Positions 1 through 7,503 of a stretch of 12,971 nt of DNA are shown here, piece after piece. The notes under the pieces are model-generated. The model searched no databases, was not told the DNA's origin, and saw only the letters and a program-made list of their open reading frames with translations. The DNA is taken from positions 1 to 12,971 of the forward strand of contig NZ_LWHB01000053.1 in assembly GCF_001889065.1 (NCBI RefSeq), in the 5' to 3' direction. Within the stretch, counting starts at the first letter, position 1; each line of letters starts with the position of its first letter. A program made the translations under genes and the position numbers. This DNA is from Suttonella ornithocola (GTDB lineage Bacteria > Pseudomonadota > Gammaproteobacteria > Cardiobacteriales > Cardiobacteriaceae).

Positions 1-2642
1 AAGGACGTGAAAAATACATTTTGCATGATGGTCCACCGTATGCAAATGGTTTGATTCATGTGGGACATGCGTTAAATAAAACGTTAAAAGATATTATTAC
101 CAAATCGCGTCATTTATTAGGCTATGACAGTCCTTATGTGCCAGGTTGGGATTGTCATGGTTTACCGATTGAGCAAAAGGTTGAGCAAAAAATTGGGAAG
201 CCAGGTCCTAAAGTAAGTGCTTCTGAATTTCGTGCGGCTTGTCGCAATTTTGCAGCAGAGCAAGTGGAACTTCAAAAAGCAGGCTTTATCCGTATGGGGA
301 TTTTTGGTTATTGGGATAAACCTTATCTCACCATGAATTTTGATACGGAAGCCGGTATTGTGCGAGCATTGCGCGATATCGTGAAAGGTGGACATGTTGT
401 TCAAGGGTTTAAGCCGATTAACTGGTGTTTTGAATGCGGTTCATCTTTAGCAGAAGCGGAAGTGGAATATCAAGATAAGCAATCTTATTCTATTGATGTT
501 CGCTTTGCGGTAAATGATGTTGCTGATTTGCTGAAGCGGATGAATGCAACAGTCAGTCCTGATGCGGTGGATGTGATTATTTGGACAACCACACCATGGA
601 CGTTGCCAGCAAACGTAGCGGTATCTGTGCATCCTGAGTTTGACTATGCGTTAGTAGAAACAGAAGGGCGTTTCTTTATTGTGGCAGAGGAGTTGATTCC
701 TTCGCTAAAAGAACGTTGGAAATCAGAATCAGATTGGACAATTCATGCGCGTGCAAAAGGGGCGGATTTAGATAAAGTTTGGTTAAAGCATCCGTTTATT
801 GAGCGTGATGTTTTAGTGATTAATGGTGAGCATGTTACGCTTGATGCAGGTACAGGTGCCGTTCATACCGCACCCGCGCACGGGGTAGAAGACTTTGAGG
901 CCATTCGTCGCTATCCAGAATTGGAAATGGTGAGCTATGTGATGGGTAATGGCGTATTCGCTAGCGACACGCCTTTATTTGCGGGTGAGCATATTCATAA
1001 AGCAGAACCTAAGATTCTTGAAGAGCTAACCGCGCGAGATCGTTTGGTCAATGTGAGTAAGATTACGCACAGCTATCCGCATTGTTGGCGGCATAAAACT
1101 CCGACAATTTTCCGCGCGACTTCGCAATGGTTTATCAGTATGGATAAAAACCATTTACGCGAAACGGCATTAAACGGTTTAGAAAATGTACGTTTTACTC
1201 CAGAGTGGGGGCGTCCTCGTTTAACCAATATGATTGCCGGTCGTCCAGATTGGTGTATTTCCCGTCAACGCTATTGGGGCGTGCCGCTATGTTTTGTGGT
1301 GCATAAAGAAACGGGTGAGTTGCATCCTAATATTGTCGATATTATGGATAAAGCAGCAGATAGGATTGCTGAAAGTGGTATTGAGGCATGGTTTGAGTTG
1401 CCGTTAGAGGCACTCGTGCCGGCGGAAGATGTACCAAATTATGAAAAGCTGAATGATGTATTAGATGTTTGGTTTGATTCCGGAACAACGCATTTTGCCG
1501 TTCTTCGTCAACGACCAGAGTTGAGTTATCCAGCCGATTTATATTTGGAAGGCTCTGACCAACACAGAGGTTGGTTCCACTCTTCTTTGTTGACGGGTAG
1601 TGCGATTGATGGTCGTCCGCCGTATAAAGGTTTATTGACGCATGGATTTACGGTTGATGAACAAGGGCGCAAGATGAGTAAATCTTTGGGAAATGTCGTT
1701 GAACCGAATGCCGTTATTGAGCAAATGGGCGCGGATATTCTACGTTTATGGGTATCATCCGCAGATTATTCAGCAGAAGTGAGCTTGTCTAACAATATTT
1801 TGAAACAGCGTGCCGATGCTTATCGCCGAATTCGCAATACTTGCCGCTTTTTACTTGCAAATTTACATGATTTTGACCCGAAAGTGCATCAAGTACCAGT
1901 AGAGCAAATGGTAGCTTTAGATCGCTATGCAATGGCTGCCGCAGCAGAGTTACAAGACAAATTGAAGCAGCTGTATGAGAATTATGAGTTCCATACGATT
2001 TATCAGCTATTGTTTAATTTCTGTTCTGTGACAATGGGTAGTTTCTATTTAGATGTGATTAAAGACCGCCAATATACGGTTGCGACTAATGCTGTTGCCC
2101 GTCGTAGCGCGCAAACGGCGATTTATCATATTCTAGAAGCGATGGTTCGTTGGTTGGCGCCGATTTTATCTTTCACCGCAGAAGAAATTTGGCGGCATTT
2201 ACCTGGCGAGCGAGAAGAGTCCGTCTTTTTAACAACTTTCTATGAGCAACTTCCTAGCCTAGACGGTAGCCAATTCGCTATGTGGGAATGGCAACGCTTT
2301 TTAGAAATTCGTGAAACGGTTAACGCAGCGTTAGAAAAAGCACGTAATGAAGGTGTTTGTGGTTCTGGATTAGAAACGGTAATTAAGCTTACCGTTCCGG
2401 CGGATGAATATGCGCTATTGAAAAAGTTTGGCGATGAGCTGAAGTTTGGCTTTATTGTTTCTGCGGTTTCTTTTGAGCAAGGAGAAACTCGTTCAGTAGC
2501 GGTGATGAAAGCGGAAGGAGCTAAGTGCGAACGTTGCTGGCATGTGTTACCAGAAGTCGGCGAAAATACTGAACATCCAACGCTTTGTCATCGTTGTATT
2601 GAAAATATCGAAACAGAGGGCGAAACGCGTCAATTTCTATGA
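1..2642 (+). CDS. ileS: Isoleucine--tRNA ligase, 5' end outside window
   Basis: Cytoplasmic class I aminoacyl-tRNA synthetase that charges tRNA(Ile). The frame is open from base 3, so the TTG at 21 is an internal Leu codon and not the start. About 50 N-terminal residues lie upstream of the window, judging from E. coli IleS. Visible landmarks are the HDGPPYANG segment followed by the HIGH-type motif HVGH (bases 57-68), the WTTTPWTLP segment of the CP1 editing domain (near 580-610), the KMSKS loop (1671-1685), and a C-terminal zinc site with paired cysteines (CERCW, then CHRC; about 2527-2606). The Cys-rich tail and overall length match the bacterial long form. The stop codon overlaps the lspA start (ATGA), so the two genes are co-transcribed and probably translationally coupled, an arrangement common in proteobacteria. 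No frameshift or missing motif was seen. Confidence 0.98.
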   Translation, partial: GREKYILHDGPPYANGLIHVGHALNKTLKDIITKSRHLLGYDSPYVPGWDCHGLPIEQKVEQKIGKPGPKVSASEFRAACRNFAAEQVELQKAGFIRMGIFGYWDKPYLTMNFDTEAGIVRALRDIVKGGHVVQGFKPINWCFECGSSLAEAEVEYQDKQSYSIDVRFAVNDVADLLKRMNATVSPDAVDVIIWTTTPWTLPANVAVSVHPEFDYALVETEGRFFIVAEELIPSLKERWKSESDWTIHARAKGADLDKVWLKHPFIERDVLVINGEHVTLDAGTGAVHTAPAHGVEDFEAIRRYPELEMVSYVMGNGVFASDTPLFAGEHIHKAEPKILEELTARDRLVNVSKITHSYPHCWRHKTPTIFRATSQWFISMDKNHLRETALNGLENVRFTPEWGRPRLTNMIAGRPDWCISRQRYWGVPLCFVVHKETGELHPNIVDIMDKAADRIAESGIEAWFELPLEALVPAEDVPNYEKLNDVLDVWFDSGTTHFAVLRQRPELSYPADLYLEGSDQHRGWFHSSLLTGSAIDGRPPYKGLLTHGFTVDEQGRKMSKSLGNVVEPNAVIEQMGADILRLWVSSADYSAEVSLSNNILKQRADAYRRIRNTCRFLLANLHDFDPKVHQVPVEQMVALDRYAMAAAAELQDKLKQLYENYEFHTIYQLLFNFCSVTMGSFYLDVIKDRQYTVATNAVARRSAQTAIYHILEAMVRWLAPILSFTAEEIWRHLPGEREESVFLTTFYEQLPSLDGSQFAMWEWQRFLEIRETVNAALEKARNEGVCGSGLETVIKLTVPADEYALLKKFGDELKFGFIVSAVSFEQGETRSVAVMKAEGAKCERCWHVLPEVGENTEHPTLCHRCIENIETEGETRQFL

Positions 2643-3112
2643 GTAAACTGTTTTCCCTCATTATGGCAGCAGCGTGGTTTGCTGCCGATTACTTCAGCAA
2701 AGAATGGGCGTTGACAACGCTTTCGCAACACAGTATTCAAGTCAATGATTGGATGAATTTTCGATTGGCATTTAATCCCGGTGCGGCGTTTAGCTTTTTA
2801 GCAGGACAAGATGGCTGGCAACGTTGGTTTTTTGCGGCTTTGGCAGTTGTGGTTTCTTTGTGGTTGTTATATTCACTCATGGTGGACAAGCTAAGCATTT
2901 TAAGCCGAATTGGCTATGCGGCAATTTTAGGCGGTGCAGTAGGCAATCTTTATGACCGCTTAATTCATGGTCATGTGATTGATTTTATTCAATGGCATTA
3001 TCAGAACCATTATTGGCCGACGTTTAATATTGCTGATGTTGGCATTACAGTTGGTGTTGCGACGGTCATTCTTGATGGTTTATTCAACCGGAAAGCCTCT
3101 CGAAAGTATTGA
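2639..3112 (+). CDS. lspA: Lipoprotein signal peptidase (signal peptidase II)
   Basis: Inner-membrane aspartyl protease that removes the signal peptide from prolipoproteins after lipidation. The 157-residue length is typical. It has four hydrophobic segments and the family blocks: NPGAAFSF (residues 46-53), GGAVGNLYDRL (98-108), VIDF (113-116) and FNIADVGI (129-136). By analogy with characterised LspA proteins the catalytic pair is D115 and D133; both are present. The start is fixed by the ATGA overlap with ileS. The gene would process the lipoprotein encoded at 11134-12144, among many others. No terminator is visible between its stop and the mobile DNA, which begins directly after the stop codon. 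Confidence 0.97.
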   Translation: MSKLFSLIMAAAWFAADYFSKEWALTTLSQHSIQVNDWMNFRLAFNPGAAFSFLAGQDGWQRWFFAALAVVVSLWLLYSLMVDKLSILSRIGYAAILGGAVGNLYDRLIHGHVIDFIQWHYQNHYWPTFNIADVGITVGVATVILDGLFNRKASRKY

Positions 3113-3149
3113 TATAGTGAAATTACTTATCACCAAACGCTAAAAAACA

Positions 3150-3242
3150 TATAGTTGAATTAGCTAAAAATAGGATAGTCTGTCGCTCTTAACTAGCACC
3201 TTGGCGGTAAATAATGTTCTGTTTTTGGCTGATTGCACTATA
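3150..3242. mobile_element. 93-bp TATAGT-ended miniature element, likely IS630-derived
   Basis: The left end reads TATAGTTGAATTAGCTAAAA. The reverse complement of the right end reads TATAGTGCAATCAGCCAAAA, and the match continues imperfectly for about 24 bp. The right end resembles the left end of the IS630 element at 3460, and the left end resembles that element's right inverted repeat near 4351. The terminal TA dinucleotides fit the TA target of IS630/Tc1-type elements. I infer a non-autonomous derivative that could be moved by the IS630 transposase. A further TATAGTG motif at 3113, directly after the lspA stop, may be an end of an older fragment. Confidence 0.6.
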
Positions 3243-3358
3243 TAGTAAAAGGCTAATAAAAGAGCTGCAGAAATTAGATCGCTATTCCAGTAAAGTATGT
3301 GTGCTTACTTTATTCATCTATCTTAACATTGTAACTATTCTAGTAGCCTTTCACTATA
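3241..3358. mobile_element. 118-bp TATAGT-ended miniature element, copy 1
   Basis: The left end TATAGTAAAAGGCTAATA and the reverse complement of the right end, TATAGTGAAAGGCTACTAG, form an imperfect inverted repeat that extends to about 38 bp. It abuts the 93-bp element and shares its terminal TA, as expected for insertion at a TA site. A second copy starts at 12416 with nearly the same internal sequence, which shows that it is mobile or recombined. It has no coding capacity. Its sequence is distinct from the IS630 element, so the transposase that moves it is not identified here beyond its TA-flanked, IS630-like ends. Confidence 0.65.
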
Positions 3359-3459
3359 GCTAAACATCTTTAATTCGCATACATCGTTCGTTGATTTGCC
3401 TTACTTCACTAAAGTGTGTTGTCTGCGGTTTATATTCTTATGTGTGCGTTAAAATCATT
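3359..3459. other. Unassigned 101-bp spacer
   Basis: This lies between the 118-bp element and the IS630 left end. I translated the minus strand looking for the missing nanM C-terminus and found stops in all frames and no NanM-like sequence. Together with 3113-3358 it makes a stretch of about 350 bases after lspA with no gene. Confidence 0.5.
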
Positions 3460-3469
3460 TATAGTGCAA

Positions 3470-3958
3470 TCATCTAAAACCCAACCCAATCCAAAGCAGA
3501 TAAAAGAATAAAGTATCAATACAATCCATCCGCCATTCTTTGCGTATTTGCTTAATCCAAGCCCACATCTTTTCAATGGGATTTAAGTCTGGACTATAAG
3601 GGGGTAACCAAACTATTTCATGCCCATGCTCTTCAATGATTGCTTGAATATCACTGCGTTTATGAAAAGCGGCATTGTCCATGACAATTACACTGTTTTT
3701 AGGTAACTCAGGTAACAGTGCTTCTCTCACCCAATGAGAGAAAATATCGCTGTTAATAGAACCATCATATAAGCGTAAGGCAAACAATTCTCCATTGATA
3801 ATGGCTCCAATCGCATTGCTCTGGTTCTTTAAATGCCAGTTATCACTTCCATGACAAACTTCTCCTTTTGTGCTGTAGCCATAAGGTCTATGAGCAAAGG
3901 TTTTAAAACCACATTCATCAAGATAGACTATCGGTTTGTCTTGAGCGGTCTTATCCAC
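3470..3958 (-). CDS. IS630-family transposase, catalytic part (second reading frame)
   Basis: RNase-H-fold DDE transposase domain. The catalytic residues are clear: D14 in VYLDECGF, D94 in VIVMDNAAFHK and E129 in SPDLNPIEK. The D-34-E spacing is typical of the IS630/Tc1/mariner group. The nominal GTG start is probably not used: the frame is open further upstream to the A7 run (4017-4023), where a -1 shift from the HTH-encoding frame would give a single protein of about 281 residues, the usual IS630 size. The stretch gained by that shift (KADTEKREHFQEQ) resembles the linker of intact relatives. The stop codon sits inside the left inverted repeat. Confidence 0.9.
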   Translation of the reverse strand: MDKTAQDKPIVYLDECGFKTFAHRPYGYSTKGEVCHGSDNWHLKNQSNAIGAIINGELFALRLYDGSINSDIFSHWVREALLPELPKNSVIVMDNAAFHKRSDIQAIIEEHGHEIVWLPPYSPDLNPIEKMWAWIKQIRKEWRMDCIDTLFFYLLWIGLGFR

Positions 3959-4314
3959 TATTTGTTCTTGAAAGTGCTCTCTTTTCTCTGTGTCGGCTTT
4001 TGGATGTTGGTTAATCTTTTTTTATGCGTTATCTTTAGTCGCTTTAGAGCATAACAAATCGCTGATTGCGAGCAATTAAAACGTCTAGCGCTTTCCCATT
4101 GGTAATCATCAGGATACTGCTCAATATCCTTAAGCAAGGCTTCATCATCAATCTTTGAGGGCTTACGCTCAGTAAAGCCTTTAGGATGGGGATTTTTAAT
4201 CCAGCTATAGACGGTGAATTTGCTGATCTTGTAGCGCTTTGCAACAGCGCGCCAAGTTTCTCCATTAGCAATATCGTTAAGAATTTTTTGTCGGAATTGG
4301 CTGCAGTAGGTCAT
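3958..4314 (-). CDS. IS630-family transposase, DNA-binding part (first reading frame)
   Basis: The N-terminal part has a helix-turn-helix (about residues 18-40, ETWRAVAKRYKISKFTVYSW) and a second helical region around FNCSQSAICYALKRLKI (residues 79-95), as in IS630-family transposases that bind their terminal repeats. Only the first 99 residues or so look native. After HKK the frame reads an unrelated tail to a TAG that overlaps the nominal start of the catalytic frame. The ATG is 12 bp inside the right inverted repeat. This is either the first half of a frameshifting pair or one side of a frameshift mutation. Confidence 0.88.
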   Translation of the reverse strand: MTYCSQFRQKILNDIANGETWRAVAKRYKISKFTVYSWIKNPHPKGFTERKPSKIDDEALLKDIEQYPDDYQWESARRFNCSQSAICYALKRLKITHKKRLTNIQKPTQRKESTFKNK

Positions 4315-4351
4315 AGGATATGCTCAGTTTGTTTTTGATAATTCTACTATA

Positions 4352-4405
4352 AGTCGTTCTTTATATCTGCTTTGGATAGATTGGATTATAAATGATTTGA
4401 CTATA
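4352..4405 (+). mobile_element. Remnant of an IS630 terminus in opposite orientation
   Basis: Read on the plus strand, this 54-bp stretch is a degenerate copy of the transposase C-terminal coding region and its inverted repeat. It contains TATCTGCTTTGGAT and ends ATGATTTGACTATA, compared with TATCTGCTTTGGAT and ATGATTGCACTATA at the reverse-complemented left end of the intact element. It carries in-frame stops where the intact copy reads FYLLWIGLGFR. It directly abuts the broken end of nanM and supplies its stop codon. The alternative is that it is an extended terminal repeat of the intact element. Confidence 0.55.
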
Positions 4406-5300
4406 ATTGCCCAGATTCAAATTGTTGTCGTGCACCGGGAAAATTAGCCCCACCAGCAATTAAGTAATAATCATTTGAAAAACCTGAATAAGCACCGGCT
4501 AGACCTTCTTGTGGAACATCTGTTGCTGAATTCGGTAAGTTAGGTAATGCTTGCCAAGAAATACCTTTATCTGTAAAAGTTGCACGTGCTGCTTCTGCGG
4601 TTCTAAGTCCAGGCTTAACCTCTCCATTAGCAACAATTAAAGTATCGCCTTCAGCGGCAACAGCTGCACCAGCTCTGCCTGAAAAAGGTAATGCACCTTC
4701 GTTATACCAACGGTTTTGCGAAGGTTCATAACTAAACAACTGCGTATTAAAAAAATAATCTTGTGGTCGCTGATTAAAATACGCTGTCATTACAGACTTT
4801 TGCTTAGCCTCATCTTTACCAGCTGCCGTGTAGTCTTGGAAATAACCATTAAAAATAGAAAGATTAGACCCACCAATAAAATAAATCTTATCTCCTTTTG
4901 TCGCAGCGACGGTTCCAACCAAACCTAAAGGAGAGCGGGTAAGCAATTTTTTCCAAGTTTTCTCAGCAGGCTGATAAACATAAGCATCATTGACCAACTG
5001 TAGCTCACCTTTTTCATTTTTTTGCAAACCACCAAATACATATAGTTGCCCATTATCTGCTGCAATTACTGGTTGACTACGCTCTCCCCCCGGAAAGCTA
5101 GGAAGCTTTTCCCAATCTGCCTTATCTTGAGCGAGATTCAGGGCATAAAAGTCTTCCCCTAAAGATCCTAGCCCAACATAGACAACATCTCCAATCAATG
5201 CCCCTCCACCATCTTTAAATCCTTTTGGCAAATCGGGATAAGTATTTGCATTTGCTGTCATTGCAGTAACCACCAAAGTTGCTAAAAAAGTCTTTTTCAT
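4401..5300 (-). pseudogene. nanM: N-acetylneuraminate epimerase (mutarotase), C-terminally truncated
   Basis: Periplasmic Kelch-type beta-propeller that speeds alpha/beta anomer conversion of sialic acid so that it can be taken up. It has a clear signal peptide (MKKTFLATLVVTAMTANA), Kelch-like repeats (for example VFGG at 88-91, FIGG at 141-144, IAGG at 281-284) and the NanM segments FNGYFQD and NGEVKPGLRT. The latter contains E227 and R233, which align with the proposed catalytic Glu and Arg of E. coli NanM. E. coli NanM is 368 residues; here the protein stops at 299 after FESGQL, where TATAG of the IS remnant supplies TAG. About 75 residues, completing the last propeller blades, are missing and were not found beyond the IS. 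A good ribosome site (GGAGG, 5305-5309) precedes the ATG. Probably inactive, because an incomplete propeller rarely folds. Confidence 0.9.
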
Positions 5301-5423
5301 TTTTCCTCCAGTTTTTGCTTTTAATTTGCAAAGACTATTAAAAACGAAATACGCTTTAAAAACAATAGCTATTCCTTATTATTTAATACTTACATCTGGA
5401 ATTCTAGAGACGATAGACAGTTT

Positions 5424-5552
5424 GAGACCTTTGCAAAAAACATAGAATAGAGAAATTTCAATTTTTCAAATTTTGAAAATATATTAAAATCATGTGTTAA
5501 TTTTTCTACTAGTAACAAAAATTAGTGTAAAACGGAATTTTGCAAAGGTCTC
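5424..5552. mobile_element. 129-bp MITE with GAGACC ends, copy 1
   Basis: Perfect 15-bp terminal inverted repeats, GAGACCTTTGCAAAA, flanked by a direct 5-bp duplication AGTTT (5419-5423 and 5553-5557). It has no ORF and is AT-rich. A second 129-bp copy lies at 12456-12584. The ends remind me of IS5-family elements such as neisserial IS1106, but I cannot verify this, and the 5-bp duplication is not the usual IS5 size. It sits about 120 bp upstream of nanM, in that gene's likely promoter region. Confidence 0.85.
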
Positions 5553-5557
5553 AGTTT

Positions 5558-5724
5558 AATTTAGCCAACAGTTTCACATCAAAAAATGAAATTGTTATCA
5601 AAAATTATTTACGAAACTACCGATTAACACGCAAATCAAGAATATTTACCGCTTAATTTCTCAATAAATCAATCAGATATTTTTAGCGAGTGAATTAGCA
5701 TATCCTTAGCAAAATACCGCCCTA
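5558..5724. other. AT-rich intergenic stretch, nothing recognised
   Basis: Together with the nanM leader and the MITE this fills the gene-free 5301-5724 interval. I see no convincing terminator, RNA gene or operator here. Upstream of nanM (5301-5423) only the ribosome site is clear. Confidence 0.4.
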
Positions 5725-5922
5725 TTACCGACCGAATAAATTAGCAACCATCTCCGCTCGCTCTTCATCAAAACCTTTCTCACCCAAACGCGCAGCGAGT
5801 GCATACTCTCCGCTTAATCCTTGCTGATGAGCAACCGCTTGCCAACCTTGCAAGCGCTGCTCATCTGTTAACGATTTTTTTAACACTATTTCATATTGCT
5901 TTTTACAATCTTTCTTATCCAT
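5725..5922 (-). CDS. Small hypothetical protein, 65 residues
   Basis: I do not recognise this protein. It is charged and looks soluble and helical, with no signal peptide or membrane segment. A single Cys (residue 6) sits in the Lys/Asp-rich start MDKKDCKKQYE. The central part (LTDEQRLQGWQAVAHQQGLSGEYALAARLGEKGFDEE) has an alternating Ala/Leu pattern consistent with a small helical bundle. An AAAAGG ribosome site precedes the ATG by a few bases. The gene is divergent from gloA with a 74-bp gap that holds signals for both. Codon use resembles the neighbours, and there is no overlapping better ORF, so I think it is real. Confidence 0.6.
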   Translation of the reverse strand: MDKKDCKKQYEIVLKKSLTDEQRLQGWQAVAHQQGLSGEYALAARLGEKGFDEERAEMVANLFGR

Positions 5923-5962
5923 TGCCTTTTATCCATACTATGCGGATTGATTATCTGCTCGT

Positions 5963-5990
5963 TATAATAAAGGAGAATTTTTAAAGAGGA
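5963..5990 (+). promoter_or_regulatory. Probable gloA -10 box and ribosome site
   Basis: A consensus TATAAT (5963-5968) lies 28 bp before the gloA ATG and is followed by AGAGGA (5985-5990) at good spacing. No convincing -35 sits 16-18 bp upstream; TTGATT (5947-5952) is too close. Confidence 0.5.
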
Positions 5991-5996
5991 AAAACA

Positions 5997-6503
5997 ATGA
6001 AGCATCAAGACAGTATTCATACACCAGCGCCAGAAACGCAAGGATTTGCTTTCGCACATACTATGCTACGCGTTAAAAACTTAGACAAATCCTTAGAATT
6101 CTATACAGGTGCATTAGGCATGAGTGTTGTTCGATTAAACGATTACGATAATGGAGAGTTTAGCCTTTGTTTTCTCACTTATTTAGCACCAAATGAAATG
6201 GTGCCAGAAGACGAAGCAGAAAAACGCCATTGGCTAGCCACTCGTCAAGGTGTTTTAGAACTGACTCACAACTGGGGAACTGAAAAACAATCAGACTTTT
6301 CTTATCACACAGGTAATGGCGAAACTGGCGGTTATGGTCATATCGCAATTAGCGTCCCAAACTTTGATGCGGCAATTGCATGGTTAGATAAAAATAACAT
6401 TCCTTTTAAAAAGCGTCCTGAAGATGGCAGAATGCGCGATATTGCGTTCGTTTATGACCCTGATGGCTACTGGGTAGAAATTATCAAGCAACGTAATGAC
6501 TAA
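5997..6503 (+). CDS. gloA: Lactoylglutathione lyase (glyoxalase I)
   Basis: Cytoplasmic metalloenzyme that isomerises the hemithioacetal of methylglyoxal and glutathione to S-lactoylglutathione. It is a two-module vicinal-oxygen-chelate fold. Candidate metal ligands are H21 (AHTMLRV), E88 (LELTHNWG), H115 (GYGHIAISVP) and E161 (YWVEII), each in its conserved motif. At 168 residues it is longer than E. coli GloA (135) and has the extra N-terminal segment and the internal insert between the first module's strands (near residues 62-82) seen in the longer, Zn-dependent type found in Pseudomonas and eukaryotes. The start is supported by AGAGGA six bases upstream. A hairpin terminator follows at 6531, so it is probably monocistronic. 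Confidence 0.95.
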   Translation: MKHQDSIHTPAPETQGFAFAHTMLRVKNLDKSLEFYTGALGMSVVRLNDYDNGEFSLCFLTYLAPNEMVPEDEAEKRHWLATRQGVLELTHNWGTEKQSDFSYHTGNGETGGYGHIAISVPNFDAAIAWLDKNNIPFKKRPEDGRMRDIAFVYDPDGYWVEIIKQRND

Positions 6504-6530
6504 TCACAAAGCATCAAAGCAAACTAATTT

Positions 6531-6556
6531 AAGGGGTTAAGAATTAACCCCTTTTT
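6531..6556 (+). terminator. Rho-independent terminator after gloA
   Basis: Perfect 10-bp stem AAGGGGTTAA / TTAACCCCTT with a 3-base loop (GAA), running into five T residues; it lies 27 bp after the gloA stop. Confidence 0.9.
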
Positions 6557-6657
6557 CAATCAACGAAATTAACACAAAAATACCTTAACACCCTCTTTTC
6601 AAAGTATCTATTCTGAAAAAGATAAAAGATTTTATTGTATTGTGGACTTATTCAACT

Positions 6658-7503
6658 ATGAACTATCTATTTTTTAGCATTTGTTTTAGCGTTGCTGCCT
6701 CTGTATTGCTCAAAATAGCTCGTCATCATCAGTTATCGCTTTCACAAATTGTTTTTGCCAACTATCCCATTGCAGCTTTATTAACCTACTTTATTATTCA
6801 TCCACAGCTAGGACAGCCTGAAACCTATCTCTCTCATTGGTGGCTATTTCTCTCACTCGGTATTTTACTGCCCAGTATTTTTATTACCTTAGGTAAAGCC
6901 ATTCAATATAACGGTATCGTTAGAACCGATGCCGCACAACGCTTATCTCTCTTGATTAGTAGCATTGCTGCCTTTTACTTATTTCATGATCAACCGACTA
7001 CTGCCAAACTGATTGGGATTGGATTAGCCTTTCTTGCACTCTTTTGCTTGCTCTTTAAAAAAGGCGAATTTCAAATCCAATCCGGTGGTAGCTTATGGTT
7101 ATTTGCAGTTTGGTTAGGTTACGGCATTATCGACATATTACTTAAAATCCTTTCCAAACAAGGCATCGCGACTTATAGCGCTTTATTCATTATTTTCACT
7201 ATTGCGACTGGGCTGATGCTAATTTATCTATTAGCGCAAAAGAGCAACTTTCATTTTTCTTCCTTACTCATTGGCGGACTACTCGGCATACTCAACTTTG
7301 GCAATATTTATACCTATATTCGCGCCCACCAAGCCCTTGCGCAACAAACAGCAACCATCTTTACGCTCATGAATATCGGCGTTATCGTTTTAGCAACCCT
7401 TATCGGATTAACTTTCTTCCGTGAAAAAATCAGCCGAATTAACTTAGCCGGATTACTCATTGCCATTGTTGCTATATTCATCCTCTATCAAGGACATTTT
7501 TAA
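6658..7503 (+). CDS. DMT/EamA-type inner-membrane permease
   Basis: Very hydrophobic protein with about ten predicted membrane helices in two five-helix halves, the layout of EamA (drug/metabolite transporter) permeases. Charged residues are confined to short loops (for example RHHQ near the N-terminus, KKGEF and REKIS). The substrate cannot be told from sequence; family members export amino acids, nucleotides or other metabolites. I prefer the ATG at 6658 (281 residues, MNYLFF) over an in-frame TTG at 6640, because the first helix then starts properly and ATG is the stronger start; neither has a strong ribosome site. The stop overlaps the mutY start (TAATG), so the two are co-expressed, an unusual partner for mutY. 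Confidence 0.85.
   Translation: MNYLFFSICFSVAASVLLKIARHHQLSLSQIVFANYPIAALLTYFIIHPQLGQPETYLSHWWLFLSLGILLPSIFITLGKAIQYNGIVRTDAAQRLSLLISSIAAFYLFHDQPTTAKLIGIGLAFLALFCLLFKKGEFQIQSGGSLWLFAVWLGYGIIDILLKILSKQGIATYSALFIIFTIATGLMLIYLLAQKSNFHFSSLLIGGLLGILNFGNIYTYIRAHQALAQQTATIFTLMNIGVIVLATLIGLTFFREKISRINLAGLLIAIVAIFILYQGHF

Larger units (their letters stand above)
3460..4351 (-). mobile_element. IS630-family insertion sequence, copy 1 (apparently complete)
   Basis: The element is bounded by TA dinucleotides at 3460-3461 and 4350-4351. The left end begins TATAGTGCAATCATCTAAAA. The reverse complement of the right end begins TATAGTAGAATTATCAAAAA. About 20 of the first 26 positions match. It encodes a two-frame DDE transposase on the minus strand, with the stop codon inside the left inverted repeat and the start codon about 12 bp inside the right one. 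A longer alternative boundary at 4405 is possible, because 4352-4405 also ends in TATAGT and matches the left end; I treat that stretch as a remnant of another copy. Copy 2 starts at 12641 in the same orientation. Confidence 0.85.

Noticed and set aside
21..29. TTG at 21 as the start of ileS
   Set aside because: The frame is open upstream and reads GREKYIL before HDGPPYANG, as inside IleS; the gene starts outside the window.
4716..4928. 70-residue plus-strand ORF inside nanM
   Set aside because: Antisense to a clear coding sequence with no recognisable protein features; the other short ORFs antisense to ileS, mutY, the kinase and the lipoprotein are shadows for the same reason.
4401..5300. 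Functional shortened NanM
   Set aside because: The stop is provided by IS sequence and the propeller is incomplete; a working short form is unlikely.
5799..5984. 61-residue plus-strand ORF across the small protein and into the gloA leader
   Set aside because: Antisense to the better-supported 65-residue gene, and it runs through the gloA promoter and ribosome site.
6640..6657. TTG start adding six residues to the permease
   Set aside because: No better ribosome site than the ATG at 6658, and the extra residues (MWTYST) are not needed for the first membrane helix.
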